A DNA stretch of 64,000 bases from Bradyrhizobium valentinum (GCF_001440405.1 NZ_LLXX01000066.1:5642-69641); one strand, 5' to 3'; positions 45,445 to 54,827 are shown, numbered from the stretch's first letter. The notes: generated from the sequence alone by a model not told the origin. Numbers and translations: made by a program.

Positions 45445-45730
45445 ATTGGTCCGAAGAAGATCGATCATGCGAAGCGAGACCGGATTTGCAGTGGGTCCAG
45501 AATACCCTTCTTTGGTGTCCGTCGCCATGCAGCACTTCAGGATGCTGAAGAAGATTCATCGCCTACGCGGGCCTCACGCGCGGTAAGCGCTGGTTGTGCT
45601 GGTTGGACAAAAGAGCGCGCCGGCTATTCTCATCGAGAGCCGGCAAATCGAGGCTATGGTCCAGCTTGCGAAATCGTCTCGGGGCAGCTCACCACAGGTT
45701 CGGTGAGTGCCGCTCGCTGATGCGCCCAGT
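45445..45730. other. intergenic, nothing recognised
   Basis: Between the end of nopP copy 2 and the first IS256-derived element; no gene or repeat seen. Confidence 0.4.
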
Positions 45731-46100
45731 GGGTGTCAAAAGAATGTGTAAGCAGGTTTCTGTGAGTTTACCTTACCGAGGAGACTCACATGAGGACCGA
45801 GACGACGATTACACCCTGAACTATTTGGATCAACTGCTTGCTAAGTAAGTATGAGAAGCCTGAAGACCTCACAGGTGCAGACGGGCTTTTCAAGCAGCTG
45901 AAGAAGGCGCTGATTGGGCGGGCGCTTGGTGCGGAGCTGAGTGATCATCTTGGCTACGAGAAAGGGATCCGGTGCCTTGACAGAGCTTGCTGCCCGGCCA
46001 CTGTTAGCCACCATGGGATCGATGACAATGTCCGGCTGATGCAAGAAACAACTACAATTCAACTTTCACAGAGACCTCTTACACGAATTCTGACATTCCC
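45731..46100 (+). mobile_element. defective IS256-family derivative, 370 bp
   Basis: Left end GGGTGTCAAAAGAATGTGTA and right end CTTACACGAATTCTGACATT are imperfect inverted repeats. Inside is the frameshifted start of an IS256-type transposase (YEKPEDLTGADGLFKQLKKA, LGAELSDHLGYEKG) joined directly to the right end. The related 819-bp element at 54009 shares both ends. Confidence 0.8.
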
Positions 46101-46125
46101 CCTTTCAAACGGCCGATGGCCTGTC

Positions 46126-46470
46126 TTGTATTTTTTGCGCCCTATCCGTGGCGATGGACCTTGACGATCGTGGCGTCTACCATGGCGTATTCCATGTCCG
46201 GCTCGTCCGAGACCGCGCCGAACAGGCGTTTCCACACCGCCTTCACCCAGTCGCGGAAACGCGTGTACACGCTATTTCATTGGCCGAAAGCGCGCGGCAA
46301 ATCGCGCCAGGGACTGCCCGGGCGCGCGATCCATAACACCGCCTCAACAAACAGCCGGTTGTCCTTGCCGCTGCGTCCGGGATCGCTCGGTTTGCCGAGA
46401 CACAGCGATTCCATCTTCGTCCATTGGGCGTCAGTCAAAAACGAATCGTTCCATCCGAAGCTTGAATCAC
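46126..46470 (-). pseudogene. IS5-family transposase fragment
   Basis: Minus-strand text DSFLTDAQWTKMESLCLG, DNRLFVEAVLWIARPGSPWR, then after an in-frame stop VYTRFRDWVKAVWKRLFGAV and MEYAMVDATIVKVHRHG. It has the first DDE aspartate only; the rest of the element is missing. It belongs to a different subgroup from the two complete copies. Confidence 0.75.
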
Positions 46471-46499
46471 AACCGAGCCCCGATGAGGACCCCAACAGG

Positions 46500-46935
46500 A
46501 CCCAGCGCCTGGATTTGGGACTTTTCATCCACACGGCGCCGAGACGTAGGCTCGCCAGATGCCTTGCACCGTCGACACGGACAGGCCGTTGGCGTTCGCC
46601 ATGTCGCGCGAACTCCCGAACTCCAATGGGTGGCGTTCTCGGGGGCATTGCTCCAGCATCCGCACGACCACCGCTTCGATGCGAGCATCGTCAATCGTGC
46701 GCGGCGCCCCGGAACGCGGCTCGTCGTGCAGCCCGGCCACGCGCCGCTTCACAAAACGACGCTGCCATTTGCCTACCGTCTGCGTGTCCAGGCCCAACTT
46801 GGCCGCCACTTCCTCGTTCTGACCGCCCTCGGCGCAGGTCAGCACGATCCGAGCTCTCAGAGCCAGCGCTAGCGCCTTCTTTCGCCACATTGTCAGCGAC
46901 TTCAGTTCGGCACGCTCGTCATCGCTCTATATCAG
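46500..46935 (-). pseudogene. IS630-family transposase, N-terminal fragment
   Basis: Minus-strand frame: DDERAELKSLTMWRKKALAL, ARIVLTCAEGGQNEEVAAKL, QTVGKWQRRFVKRRVAGLHD and DDARIEAVVVRMLEQCPRE, the helix-turn-helix half of an IS630 transposase. A frameshift near 46590 and truncation into the neighbouring IS5 fragment remove the DDE domain. Confidence 0.75.
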
Positions 46936-47120
46936 GGGCGCAAGTTGCTGGACCGCGATCAGATCCGCCGTCGCTGTTGCCAGCGCGTCATCTTTGGCAC
47001 AGCGACGCGAAGCTACGATTGCGAACTTGTGACTCGGGACACTAGCTAGCACCACGGCATCTTCCATGGAATTGGAGCCACGGTGATTCGGATTTTCTTT
47101 GTGCATCCGTGAGAATGCCC

Positions 47121-47150
47121 TTCGTCAGCTAATTGTCAGCCAGGCTGTCT
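47121..47150 (+). promoter_or_regulatory. orphan tts box
   Basis: TTCGTCAGCTAATTGTCAGC then CAGGCTGTCTAT. The box and its upstream 20 bases closely match the promoter of nopP copy 1, but downstream there is only a decayed ImmA-like gene, so the effector that it served has been lost. Confidence 0.75.
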
Positions 47151-47229
47151 ATCTAGACAGGCAGCGCATTCTCGCCTGTATCGGAGATTGGAATATGACG
47201 GGCATTGGCTGGCCTGGCAAATCCCACGT

Positions 47230-47720
47230 TGGGGCTGCTGGAGCCGACAGCACGTGGGGATTGAGCAGTTCGCGCTCGCCGCGGCCCTGTGGCTGCCTCC
47301 CGGCGTGCAACAAGACGAGGAGGCGCTGGACGAAATCATGGCGCAGTCCCTGAGCCCGGGGATTACCGAGGATATGGTACACCTGCGGCGGGGAATGGCC
47401 CCGCTCACGCCAATGTTGCGAACGGCTATTAAGCGGAATTCGGAGACGCTGAAGCGTTGGCCCAGCGCTTTGGCGTCGGCCAGGAAGCCGTGCTGCGGCG
47501 GCTGCTTACGCTCGGTCGCACCACCCAGGCCTTCTATGACAGCAAGCGCGCTGATTTCCAGAAGATCTGCGCCCAGCTTGACGAACAGAAAGAACCGTCC
47601 GAAGGCGGCCCCAAGTATCATTACGTGGTGCTGAGTCAGTTCGGTCGCACGTTTACCCAGCTTATTTCCAGGGCTATCACGATCGATATTTCACACTGCG
47701 CGATGTCGCGGATCTCTTAA
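47230..47720 (+). pseudogene. ImmA/IrrE-type antitoxin peptidase, frameshifted remnant
   Basis: Across two or three frames the plus strand reads ALAAALWLPPGVQQDEEALD, AQRFGVGQEAVLRRLLTLGR, YHYVVLSQFGRTFTQLIFQG and HDRYFTLRDVADLLNMK, the C-terminal half of XRE/ImmA-type antitoxins (COG2856). The HExxH metal site and N-terminus are missing and frames shift near 47455 and 47660. Confidence 0.6.
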
Positions 47721-47786
47721 ATATGAAGGTTACGACCGTTGCTCTAATGGAAAAAGGCGGCCTTTGGCATGGCGCCGTAAACCGGA

Positions 47787-47897
47787 ATGGCCAAGAAGAT
47801 TTACTGCATCGAAACGAGTGCGCTGATTGCCGCATGGTACGAGCGTTATAAACCGAAGCGGAAGCTTTCAGTCTACCGGCCTGCTGAAGACCCATGA
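47787..47897 (+). pseudogene. PIN-domain (DUF4411-like) toxin, 5' fragment
   Basis: MAKKIYCIETSALIAAWYER has the first strand of a PIN domain with the usual acidic residue replaced by Glu (IET instead of IDT); the frame ends after 36 residues. It follows the ImmA-like remnant in the order found in DUF4411/ImmA modules. Confidence 0.5.
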
Positions 47898-47983
47898 TCT
47901 GATCACGGCCTGCTGGCTCCGGATTTCGGAGGTCTGGCTGATGGTGTCACCACAATCGGCACTCTACCGCGAGACGCCCCCGA

Positions 47984-48439
47984 CTACATCCCGTGTCGAG
48001 CGGCCTGCGTCGACCGGTGCTCCGCCTCGGCAAGCGGATAGCGTGGGTGGCCGCCAAGCACTGTGCTCAACAAGGACTTACAGAACGCAGGCGTAAGCTT
48101 GCCGCGGTGGACCACGACGCTCTCGTGACCCGTCGCAGCCCGGGCGTTCTGCCACTGCCGATTGTAGCCGCGCTGTTCATTGGACTTGACGTGGCAAGCG
48201 GCGAAGTCCGCGTCATCCAGCGTCGCCAATTGCCGCGCAAGTACCGGCCGCTTCGTATGGATGTGCACCCACATCGGACTCGGCATTGCACCATTGCGCA
48301 GCGCCTTGGGTTGCAGCTTGATCTCGAACAGCGTCCCTGGCTCGCCCTTTAACGCGCGCGGTAGATCCGCAGGCGCCAACTCCTCGGCCGCCCGCAAGTG
48401 TTCAAGGTACTTCTGCGACGGAAAGGCGTAGGTTTTCAT
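47984..48439 (-). CDS. hypothetical protein, possible effector-type fragment
   Basis: From ATG 48439, 151 residues: KTYAFPSQKYLEHLRAAEEL, PSPMWVHIHTKRPVLARQLA, DDADFAACHVKSNEQRGYNR, VVVHRGKLTPAFCKSLL. Good coding character in this frame, but no family is recognised with certainty. There is no tts box upstream. Could be a fragment of a larger protein. Confidence 0.55.
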   Translation of the reverse strand: MKTYAFPSQKYLEHLRAAEELAPADLPRALKGEPGTLFEIKLQPKALRNGAMPSPMWVHIHTKRPVLARQLATLDDADFAACHVKSNEQRGYNRQWQNARAATGHESVVVHRGKLTPAFCKSLLSTVLGGHPRYPLAEAEHRSTQAARHGM

Positions 48440-48763
48440 GCAATCGATCCTAGTCGTGGCCTTTCGCTCGTTCAAAGCCTTGGCCAGCCCCTGCGCCTGG
48501 CTCCAGAGTGCGGGTCAAGCGCAGCTGCGAAGCCCGCGATGCATCGCGTGTCTTGTACGAAATCTCCGTGCCCCAATTCTAGCAGATCATGGAAAGCGAG
48601 TTCCGCGATTGACAGCCCAGACGCTTGCCCCCCGAATGCACGTGTCAAACCAGTTGGTGCAAAAAAGAGTTTTGAGAGGTCGAGAGGTCGTAATTCAACG
48701 ACTTGCGAGAGCGTTATGCCGTCGCTTCACATTTGCAACAAATGCGCGCAAGTACTGCGAGAT
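48440..48763. other. intergenic, nothing recognised
   Basis: About 320 bases between the hypothetical gene and the degenerate tRNA; no gene motif seen. Confidence 0.4.
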
Positions 48764-48839
48764 GCACGCGTAGCTCAGCTGGATAGAGCGCGACCCTCCA
48801 AGGTGGAGGCCACCCGTTCGAATCGCGTCGGCTGCGCCA
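48764..48839 (+). pseudogene. degenerate tRNA-Arg (CCG-type) remnant
   Basis: GTAGCTCAGCTGGATAGAGC forms an intact D-arm, TTCGAAT a T-loop and GCCA the 3' end, in register over 76 bases. But the acceptor stem has mismatches, the anticodon stem has one G-G clash and the loop CTCCAA has six bases instead of seven. Compared with bacterial tRNA-Arg(CCG), one anticodon-loop base is deleted, so it is not functional. It probably marks an old attachment site. Confidence 0.65.
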
Positions 48840-49623
48840 TTTCAGTACAGAACCGCGAACGCCGAGAGCCGCCGATTTTTCGCTTGAGCCGGCGACCAGG
48901 GTCGCAGCAGTTCTGACTTCGATCCCATGATGCGGACTCTTTTTCCGCCACCTCAATGCGCTGAGCGAGCGCGCGCAGGTGATCGCGGCGATAGCCGCCG
49001 TCGCGAAGCCGGAGCCGCTCACGGGCAACGTCTGCGAACGTCTTGACCATATCGGGGCTGACAGCCTGATTGCCGACGCTGTCGAGCGCGGCCTGGGCGC
49101 GCTCGGCGTCAGCCGTGGCCTGATCCCGAATCGCCTTGAGGCCCGCGATGCTCTCTTTCAGACCTGGGGCATCCAGTACGGCTACGCCCGATTCGATCGC
49201 GTCGTAGAGCCGGTTGAGCCGCTGGTCGGTTTCAGTGATCCGCTTGTTGAGCTCGGCGATGTGCGCGGCGGCGCGCTGAGCGCTCCTGGCGACGGTCAAG
49301 GACGCTGGCAAGCACTTCCTCCAGCCGGTCGGGATGGAGCAGACGGCTCTCAAAGTGACCGGCGACAAGATCGTCGAGCTTGTCCATGGGAATCGAACGG
49401 CCCTTGCATCCGGTCTCCCCCTGCCGGGCCTTGGTCGAGCAGGTGTAGTAGCGATACATGCCGCCTGCGCTGCCCTTGCCGGTCCGCAGCGTCATCGCTC
49501 CCCCGCACTTGGCGCAAAAGCAGATGCCGGTAAGGAGGGTGGGACCGCTGGTGACGCGGGTCGGCGTCACCATGGGGCGACGAGATTTCAGGTCGGCCTG
49601 CACCGGTCACGACCTCGCTCTAG

Positions 49624-50475
49624 GTGGTGTGGACTCTAAGGATTCCCATTTAGGGGCAAATCAGATTCAAGACTGCTTTTGGGGAGGCAGTCTTGGGTGT
49701 GATGGATCGGTTGGTTTTGAACGACGCGGCGTGGGAGCGGATGGCGCCGCTGATCATAGGCCGACCTGACCAGAAGGGTTCGACCGGCCGCGACAACCGG
49801 ATGTTCGTGGAGGGCGTGCTTTGGATTACCGGCTCTCCCTGGCGTGATCTTCCAGAGGCGTTTGGAGATTGGAACAGCGTGTTCCGACGCTTCAGTCGAT
49901 GGAGCATCAAAGGTGTCTGGTGGCGGATCTTCGAGGCGATGTCCGACGATCCGGACTTCGAATATCTGATCGTCGATTCCACTATCGTTCGGGCGCATCA
50001 GCACGCCGCCGGCGCCAAAAAAGGGGGTCTGAAGATCAAGCGGAAGATCAAGCGATCGGCCGCTCGCGCGGGGGCCTGAGCACCAAGATACATCTGGCCG
50101 TTCGCGGCTTGGGATGTCCCGTGCGGTTCATGCTTACCGCAGGTCAGAAGGGCGATGCACCGCAAGCCGCCGCATTGATCGAGGGACTACCCGCCGAGGT
50201 CGTCATGGCCGATACAGCCTATGACGCCGATCACTTGCGCCAAGCCATCGCCGCCAAGGGCGCGATCGCCGTCATCCCCAATAACCCTTCACGTGCGCTC
50301 AAATACCCGCTCGACAAGCATCTCTATGCCCAGCGCCATCTCGTGGAATGCTGCTTCTCAAAACTCAAGCAGTTCCGCCGCGTCGCAACCCGCTTCGAAA
50401 AGACCGCCCGAAACTATCGGGCCGTCGTTACTCTCGCCGCCATCGTCCTATGGCTCCGCTAAATGTCCACACCAC
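49624..50475 (+). mobile_element. IS5-family element (IS427-like), copy 2, 852 bp
   Basis: Same inverted ends as copy 1, GTGGTGTGGAC and GTCCACACCAC, with CTAG target duplications at 49620-49623 and 50476-50479. It splits the serine recombinase gene. Confidence 0.93.
49702..50462 (+). CDS. IS5-family transposase, copy 2
   Basis: Nearly identical to copy 1 in two overlapping frames joined at an A-rich slip site. Differences: loss of Val-Arg-type codons in LWITGSPWR and a short tandem duplication giving KIKRKIKR just before the slip, which could alter the frameshift. DDE residues are kept (VDSTIV, MADTAYD, VECCFSKLK). Confidence 0.88.
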
Positions 50476-51303
50476 CTAGCGTTTGCGCTCCCGGTCCTTG
50501 TGCGAGCGCTTGTTGAACTTGTGCTCGCCGATATAGGTCGTGCGGGTCAGGATGCTGTGGATCTGAGCCAAACCTCAGCGCCCGCCATCGCGGGTGAAGG
50601 TTCGGCGTTCATTGAGATAGTAGGTAATGGACTTCACGCCCATCGGGCCGGATACGCCGTCCCCCTCCAGAAACAGACGATAGATCATTCGCACCGTGTC
50701 GGCGTGCAGTCGGTCGATCTCCAGTTTCTTCTTGGGTCTTGGCGCACGCTGCTCGGCCGCGACGATGCGATAGCCGATTGGCGGTAGGGCGCCATTCCAG
50801 AAGCCCCGCCGTGCATTCTCGCTCATCGCGCGCAGCACGTGCTTGGCGTTCTCCTTGGATTGATATTCATCGAACAGCGCCATGATCTGGCGCACCATGA
50901 CGTGCATCAGGTCATCGCCCATCTCCTGCGTGATGGAGACGAGCTTGACGCCGTTCTTCGCCAGCTTGCGGACATAGAACTCAAGCTCGAAATGGTCGCG
51001 GAAGAAACGGCTGAACGAATGAACCACGACGATGTCGAAGGGTGCGGGCTTGCATGTGCCCGCCTCGATCATGCGCTGAAACTCAGGGCGGCGGTCGTTG
51101 GTCGCGGAGGCTCCCGGCTCCACATAGGTCTCGACGATCGCATAGCCGCGCGCCGAGCAATAAGCCTCACCTTGCCGCTTCTGATCAGGAATGGAGACAT
51201 CATGCTCGGCCTCCCGCGCCGTCGAGACGCGCAGATAGAGGGCGGCGCGCGCCCCTTTCGAACATTGGGGCACGGTCATGGCGGGCGTCTCCTTGTCAGA
51301 TCA

Positions 51304-51560
51304 TCGGCATGGCCCGAACAGGTCGTCGAAGAGATCGGCCGAACCACGCCTCGAGTACGTCCACCTCGGCGTCCGTGACCGCGACGCGGTCGGGCCAATC
51401 GACTGTGACGGTCCAGTCAGCAAGATCATGCTTTGGCGGCCTGCCGGCACGCGGCCACGGCTCGATGCTGGCATAGTCGAAAAGATCATCCGGCAGGATG
51501 CCGGGACGCGACGGTCTTTGCTGGGTTTGGCGCGCGCTCGGGGCATCGCGCCAGGATCGC
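51304..51560 (-). pseudogene. small recombinase-adjacent gene, frameshifted
   Basis: On the minus strand DDLFDYASIEPWPRAGRPPK then WPDRVAVTDAEVDVLEAWFG continue in another frame as DLFDDLFGPCR. The two parts look like one conserved small protein upstream of a recombinase. No function known. Confidence 0.35.
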
Positions 51561-51688
51561 GCGATCTGTCGAAAGCAAGAAGTAGCCTAATTTTACGTCA
51601 TGATACGCTAAGCTGCGCGATAAGCCGCGCAGCGTGAAAATACTTGCGTGGTGCGGGACCAGAGCTATTCATCGCAATTCATCGTCGA

Positions 51689-51997
51689 CTACGCGGCGCG
51701 TTTCAGCGGACGAGCGCGTTCGATCCGCTGACGCTCCTTGGGGCTGTTCATCGCTTCCCAGAGATCGCTGCGCCGCTGCACGTTGAGCCAGAAGTCCGGG
51801 CTGTTGCCGAACACGCGGGCGAGGATCAGCGCGGTCGCCGCCGTCACGTTCCTGCGGTTGTTGCACAACTCGTTGACGTGCTTGCGCTGAACGCCCATCG
51901 CCTGGGCAAGCGCGCCCTGGGTCAAGCCCATCGGCTCCATGAACTCCTCGGTCAGTATCTCGGCGACCGTGGCCGGCTTGCGCTTCGTCGTCAGCAT
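51689..51997 (-). CDS. higA: HigA-type antitoxin
   Basis: A 102-residue XRE-family protein with helix-turn-helix GLTQGALAQAMGVQRKHVNE and LILARVFGNSPDFWLNVQ, the HigA signature. It binds the HigB toxin and its own promoter. Its start overlaps the end of the toxin frame. The partner is damaged, so it is a lone antitoxin here. Confidence 0.9.
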   Translation of the reverse strand: MLTTKRKPATVAEILTEEFMEPMGLTQGALAQAMGVQRKHVNELCNNRRNVTAATALILARVFGNSPDFWLNVQRRSDLWEAMNSPKERQRIERARPLKRAA

Positions 51998-52307
51998 GGT
52001 TTGCCTCGCTCACATCGGTAGCTGTGATCATCGAGATAGACGCCCGCCGCTTCGCCTCGCTTGCCGTCCCAGCGGAAGATCAACCGCCATTGCTGGTTGA
52101 CGCGGATCGAATGGAACCCCGCCAGATTGCCGCGCAGCTTCTCGAAGTGATTGCTGGGCGGCGCGCGTAAGTCCTGATCGGTCGTCGCATCGTCGATCAT
52201 CTGAAGCTTGCGGAATAACCGGCTTCAAGATCGGGCGGGACGTTCCGCGAGCGGACATCATCCACAAAGAAGGCGCGTAGCCATTCATCCCGAAAGCCAA
52301 CGATCAT
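51991..52307 (-). pseudogene. higB: HigB-type mRNA interferase toxin with a frameshift
   Basis: From ATG 52307 the frame reads MIVGFRDEWLRAFFVDDVRS then NVPPDLEAG and stops; a one-base shift restores LFRKLQMIDDATTDQDLRAP and SIRVNQQWRLIFRWDG to the end. HigB cleaves ribosome-bound mRNA. Unless this is a sequencing error, the toxin is inactive. Confidence 0.8.
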
Positions 52308-52544
52308 TCCAAGGCTCCAACATAGAGCCTATGTACCACCCTATGGGTCATATTACAAGCCGCAACCTACCATTGCGAACCCCTTCACCTCGGGCATTGG
52401 AGCGCTCGCGCCCTCAATTCGCCTTACCTGCTTGGAGAGCCCAAGCCGGGGCGGCGACGACTGGTCCAGGCCGTCAGCCGCGAAGAGGAGGCGCGACAGC
52501 GGCAGCCTTGAAGAGTCGTCGCTGATCCGGCCCACTCGCGCCAA
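52308..52544. other. intergenic
   Basis: Upstream of higBA; ACCCATAGGG and similar short inverted sequences near 52320-52350 could belong to the HigA operator but no clear palindrome was fixed. Confidence 0.3.
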
Positions 52545-52890
52545 GCACGCAGGGCTTTTCCGCTGCTTCACAAGCCCAACGTGTTTGCGTCCGAAGCTCC
52601 ACTCGATGCCGCCGCTGTCGCGCATCACACCGCTGATGCTGGCCGATGCGCTTGTCGAGCACAGGCTGCCAGGGGACGAACTGGAAGCCGAGGCCGTCGT
52701 CGATCATGGCAAAGTGCCCGCTGGCGAGCGTGGCGATGCCCGCAAGCTTGCCGGCGACGAACTCACCCGGCTTGCTCGGTGTGTAATTGACGCGATCATC
52801 GGAGGAGCCGCCGCTGGCCTTCATCAAACAGTGGCATCGGTTCGAACGTTCGCCGCGAGCAGTGTTCGAGCGCGTCCAGCTCTGCGTCAT
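52545..52890 (-). pseudogene. VirD2-like relaxase (DUF3363) C-terminal remnant
   Basis: Minus-strand text ASGHFAMIDDGLGFQFVPWQ then PVLDKRIGQH, followed in another frame by MRDSGGIEWSFGRKHVGL, the end of a DUF3363 relaxase. Frameshifted and without the catalytic domain. Homologous to the remnant at 15266. Confidence 0.7.
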
Positions 52891-53020
52891 GACGTGAGCT
52901 TTCGAGGCATTCGATGTCCGGCGAGGATCTTCGCCGGATCAACGTCGTGGGGGCCGTTCAGCATGTGCTGCTACGTCAAGACGGCCGGCTCATCATGCGC
53001 GAAACGCCAATGCGTTCTTC

Positions 53021-53076
53021 GCGGACCATTACCGGACTGGATATGTTCCATCCAAACAATAGATTTTACCAATTTT
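53021..53076 (+). promoter_or_regulatory. nod box-like NodD operator
   Basis: ATCCAAACAATAGATTTTAC then CAATTTT at 53050-53076 matches the 3' half of the nod box, including the ATC-N9-GAT core bound by NodD. The 5' half (ACCATTACCGGACTGGAT) is only a partial match. It precedes nodS by 320 bases. Confidence 0.8.
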
Positions 53077-53395
53077 GCCGCAATCCCCATAGTCAGACGC
53101 TGGCTAACTCAAGGCATCAATCAGGAAAATGCGTGTGAAATGACTGGTGGTTTCAACACAGTTGCTGGATGATAGGCAAGCGCGAACGGATGATTGCCCA
53201 GCTGCGTCCTGGTGTGCGCCGTACTGGATTGGGACTGACGAGGTGCTCATGAGGTCTGCGAAAGCTGGACTGGAGGCTCTTCAATGGTCGGTAGTCCCGC
53301 GGAGGCGGAGCTTTCCCGTAGTTCTTCGAGGCTGGTCTCGTTTGACAGCATCGGCACGGGCACCCGATCGTGCATTCTCAGTAGGTAGGTGACTC
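53077..53395. other. leader between nod box and nodS
   Basis: About 320 bases where nodA-type genes would be expected after a nod box. Short frames (for example 53284-53391) show no match to nodA, nodB or nodC that could be recognised. Confidence 0.4.
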
Positions 53396-53995
53396 ATGAG
53401 TTCGGACAGCAAGCATCAATCGCTAGAGCAGGAACTAGCCGCCGACGATCCGTGGAGGCTCGACGGTAATCCATTCGAACGCGAGCGTCACTCGCAAATG
53501 CTCCGGCTATCGCTTTCGCAAGGCGTGATTTCGCACGCCCTCGAGGTCGGGTGCGCGGCCGGCGCATTTACGGAAATACTAGCACCTCATTGCAAACGGC
53601 TCACAGTCATCGACGTTATGCCGCAAGCGATTCGTCGAGCTAGCCTGCGGACGAAACGGTGGTCGCACATAACCTGGATGGCTTCGGACGTTCAGCAGTT
53701 TTCGACCGCCGAGCGATTTGATTTGATCGTACTGGCCGAAGTCCTCTACTACCTTGGAGGCGTGGCCGAGATGCGTGCGACTATCCGCAAGTTGGTGCAG
53801 ATGCTGGCGCCAGATGGACAGCTGGTTTTTGGGTCAGCCCGAGATACCAACTGCAGGCGTTGGGGCCATGCCGCTGGAGCTGAGACTTGCATGCTCATGT
53901 TGAAGGAATCGTTGGTCGAAGTCGAGCGAGTGAGTTGCCAAGGTCAGTCGGCTAACGAAGACTGCTTGATCTCCTGCTTTCGGAAGCCGAATTGA
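53396..53995 (+). CDS. nodS: Nod factor N-methyltransferase NodS
   Basis: A 199-residue SAM-dependent methyltransferase with motif I LEVGCAAGAFTE at 49-60, VIDVMPQAI and FDLIVLAEVLYYLGGV, and the NodS-type N-terminus ELAADDPWRLDGNPFERERH. NodS methylates the amino group of the terminal glucosamine of Nod factors before acylation. It normally lies in nodABCSUIJ; here it is alone behind a nod-box-like operator, bounded by a relaxase remnant and an IS256 derivative. ATG with GGTAGGTGA upstream; frame intact. Confidence 0.9.
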   Translation: MSSDSKHQSLEQELAADDPWRLDGNPFERERHSQMLRLSLSQGVISHALEVGCAAGAFTEILAPHCKRLTVIDVMPQAIRRASLRTKRWSHITWMASDVQQFSTAERFDLIVLAEVLYYLGGVAEMRATIRKLVQMLAPDGQLVFGSARDTNCRRWGHAAGAETCMLMLKESLVEVERVSCQGQSANEDCLISCFRKPN

Positions 53996-54008
53996 TGCCG
54001 GCTCAAGA

Positions 54009-54827
54009 GGGTGTCAGAAAGAATGTGTAAGCAGGCTTCTGTGAGTTTACCTTACCGAGGAGACTCACATGACGACCGAGACGACGTTTACACCTGAACT
54101 ACTGGATCAACTGCTTGCTAACTATGAGAAGCCTGAAGACCTCACAGGTACGGACGGGCTTTTCAAGCAGCTGAAGAAGGCGCTGATTGAGCGGGCGCTT
54201 GGTGCGGAGCTGAGCGATCATCTTGGCTACGAGAAGGGGGACCCGGCCGGCCGCGGCAGCGGCAATAGCCGTAACGGGACCAGCGCGAAGACGATCCTGA
54301 CCGAGGACGGCGAGACGACATAGCTTTGCCACGCGACCGGGCCGGCAGGTTCGCGCCGCTATTGATCGCCAAGGGCCAGACCCGTTTCGACGGCTTCGAC
54401 GACAAAATCCTGAGCCTCTACGCGCGCGTTAGCTTGCGCAAGATCATTAAGACCCGCGGCAGTTTCCCAACGACGACGATGCGTTGAAGCTGCTTTATCT
54501 CGCACAAGAACGCCGGATTGAGGTGGCGGCGAGGTGTCGAGTGGACTGCCGCCATGGGCCAGTTCGCCATTCACTTCGGCTCGCGCTTTCCGGGATCAGC
54601 GCGATGACCAAAATGTCCGCCTTATCCGGCGGACCGAGTTTGGCCGATCAGCAAGCTCTGTAAAGGCGGGCCTGCGGCCCCCGCCTGCGACGGCTGCGGC
54701 TTTGACAGAGCTTGCTGCCCGGCCACTGTTTAGCCACCATAGGATCAAATCACAATGTCCGGCTAATGCCAGAAACGACTGCAATCCAGCTTCACAGAGG
54801 CCTCTTACACAAATATCTGACATTCCC
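54009..54827 (+). mobile_element. defective IS256-family element, 819 bp
   Basis: Ends GGGTGTCAGAAAGAATGTGT and CTTACACAAATATCTGACAT are inverted repeats. From ATG 54069 an IS256-type transposase N-terminus runs to 54323 ([34 protein letters not shown]); then pieces [11 protein letters not shown] and [14 protein letters not shown] text follow in other frames, indicating a large internal deletion. Non-autonomous at best. Confidence 0.85.

Larger units (their letters stand above)
48775..51279 (-). pseudogene. large serine recombinase, broken by stop, IS5 insertion and frameshift
   Basis: The 5' part (51279-50480) encodes the catalytic domain: AALYLRVSTAREAEHDVSIP (Ser nucleophile in RVST), FDIVVVHSFSRFFRDHFELE and the recombinase domain to DGGR, where TGA replaces a codon; the frame continues GLAQIHSILTRTTYIGEHKF. 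At 50476 a CTAG-flanked IS5-family copy interrupts. Beyond it (49622 down) the zinc ribbon CAKCGGAMTLRTGKG with MYRYYTC follows, then a frameshift near 49300 and the coiled-coil tail. Intact length would be about 540 residues. Confidence 0.88.

Noticed and set aside
49869..50100. Extended second frame in the IS5 copy as a separate gene
   Set aside because: The first part of that frame is an out-of-frame overlap; only the part after the slip site encodes transposase.
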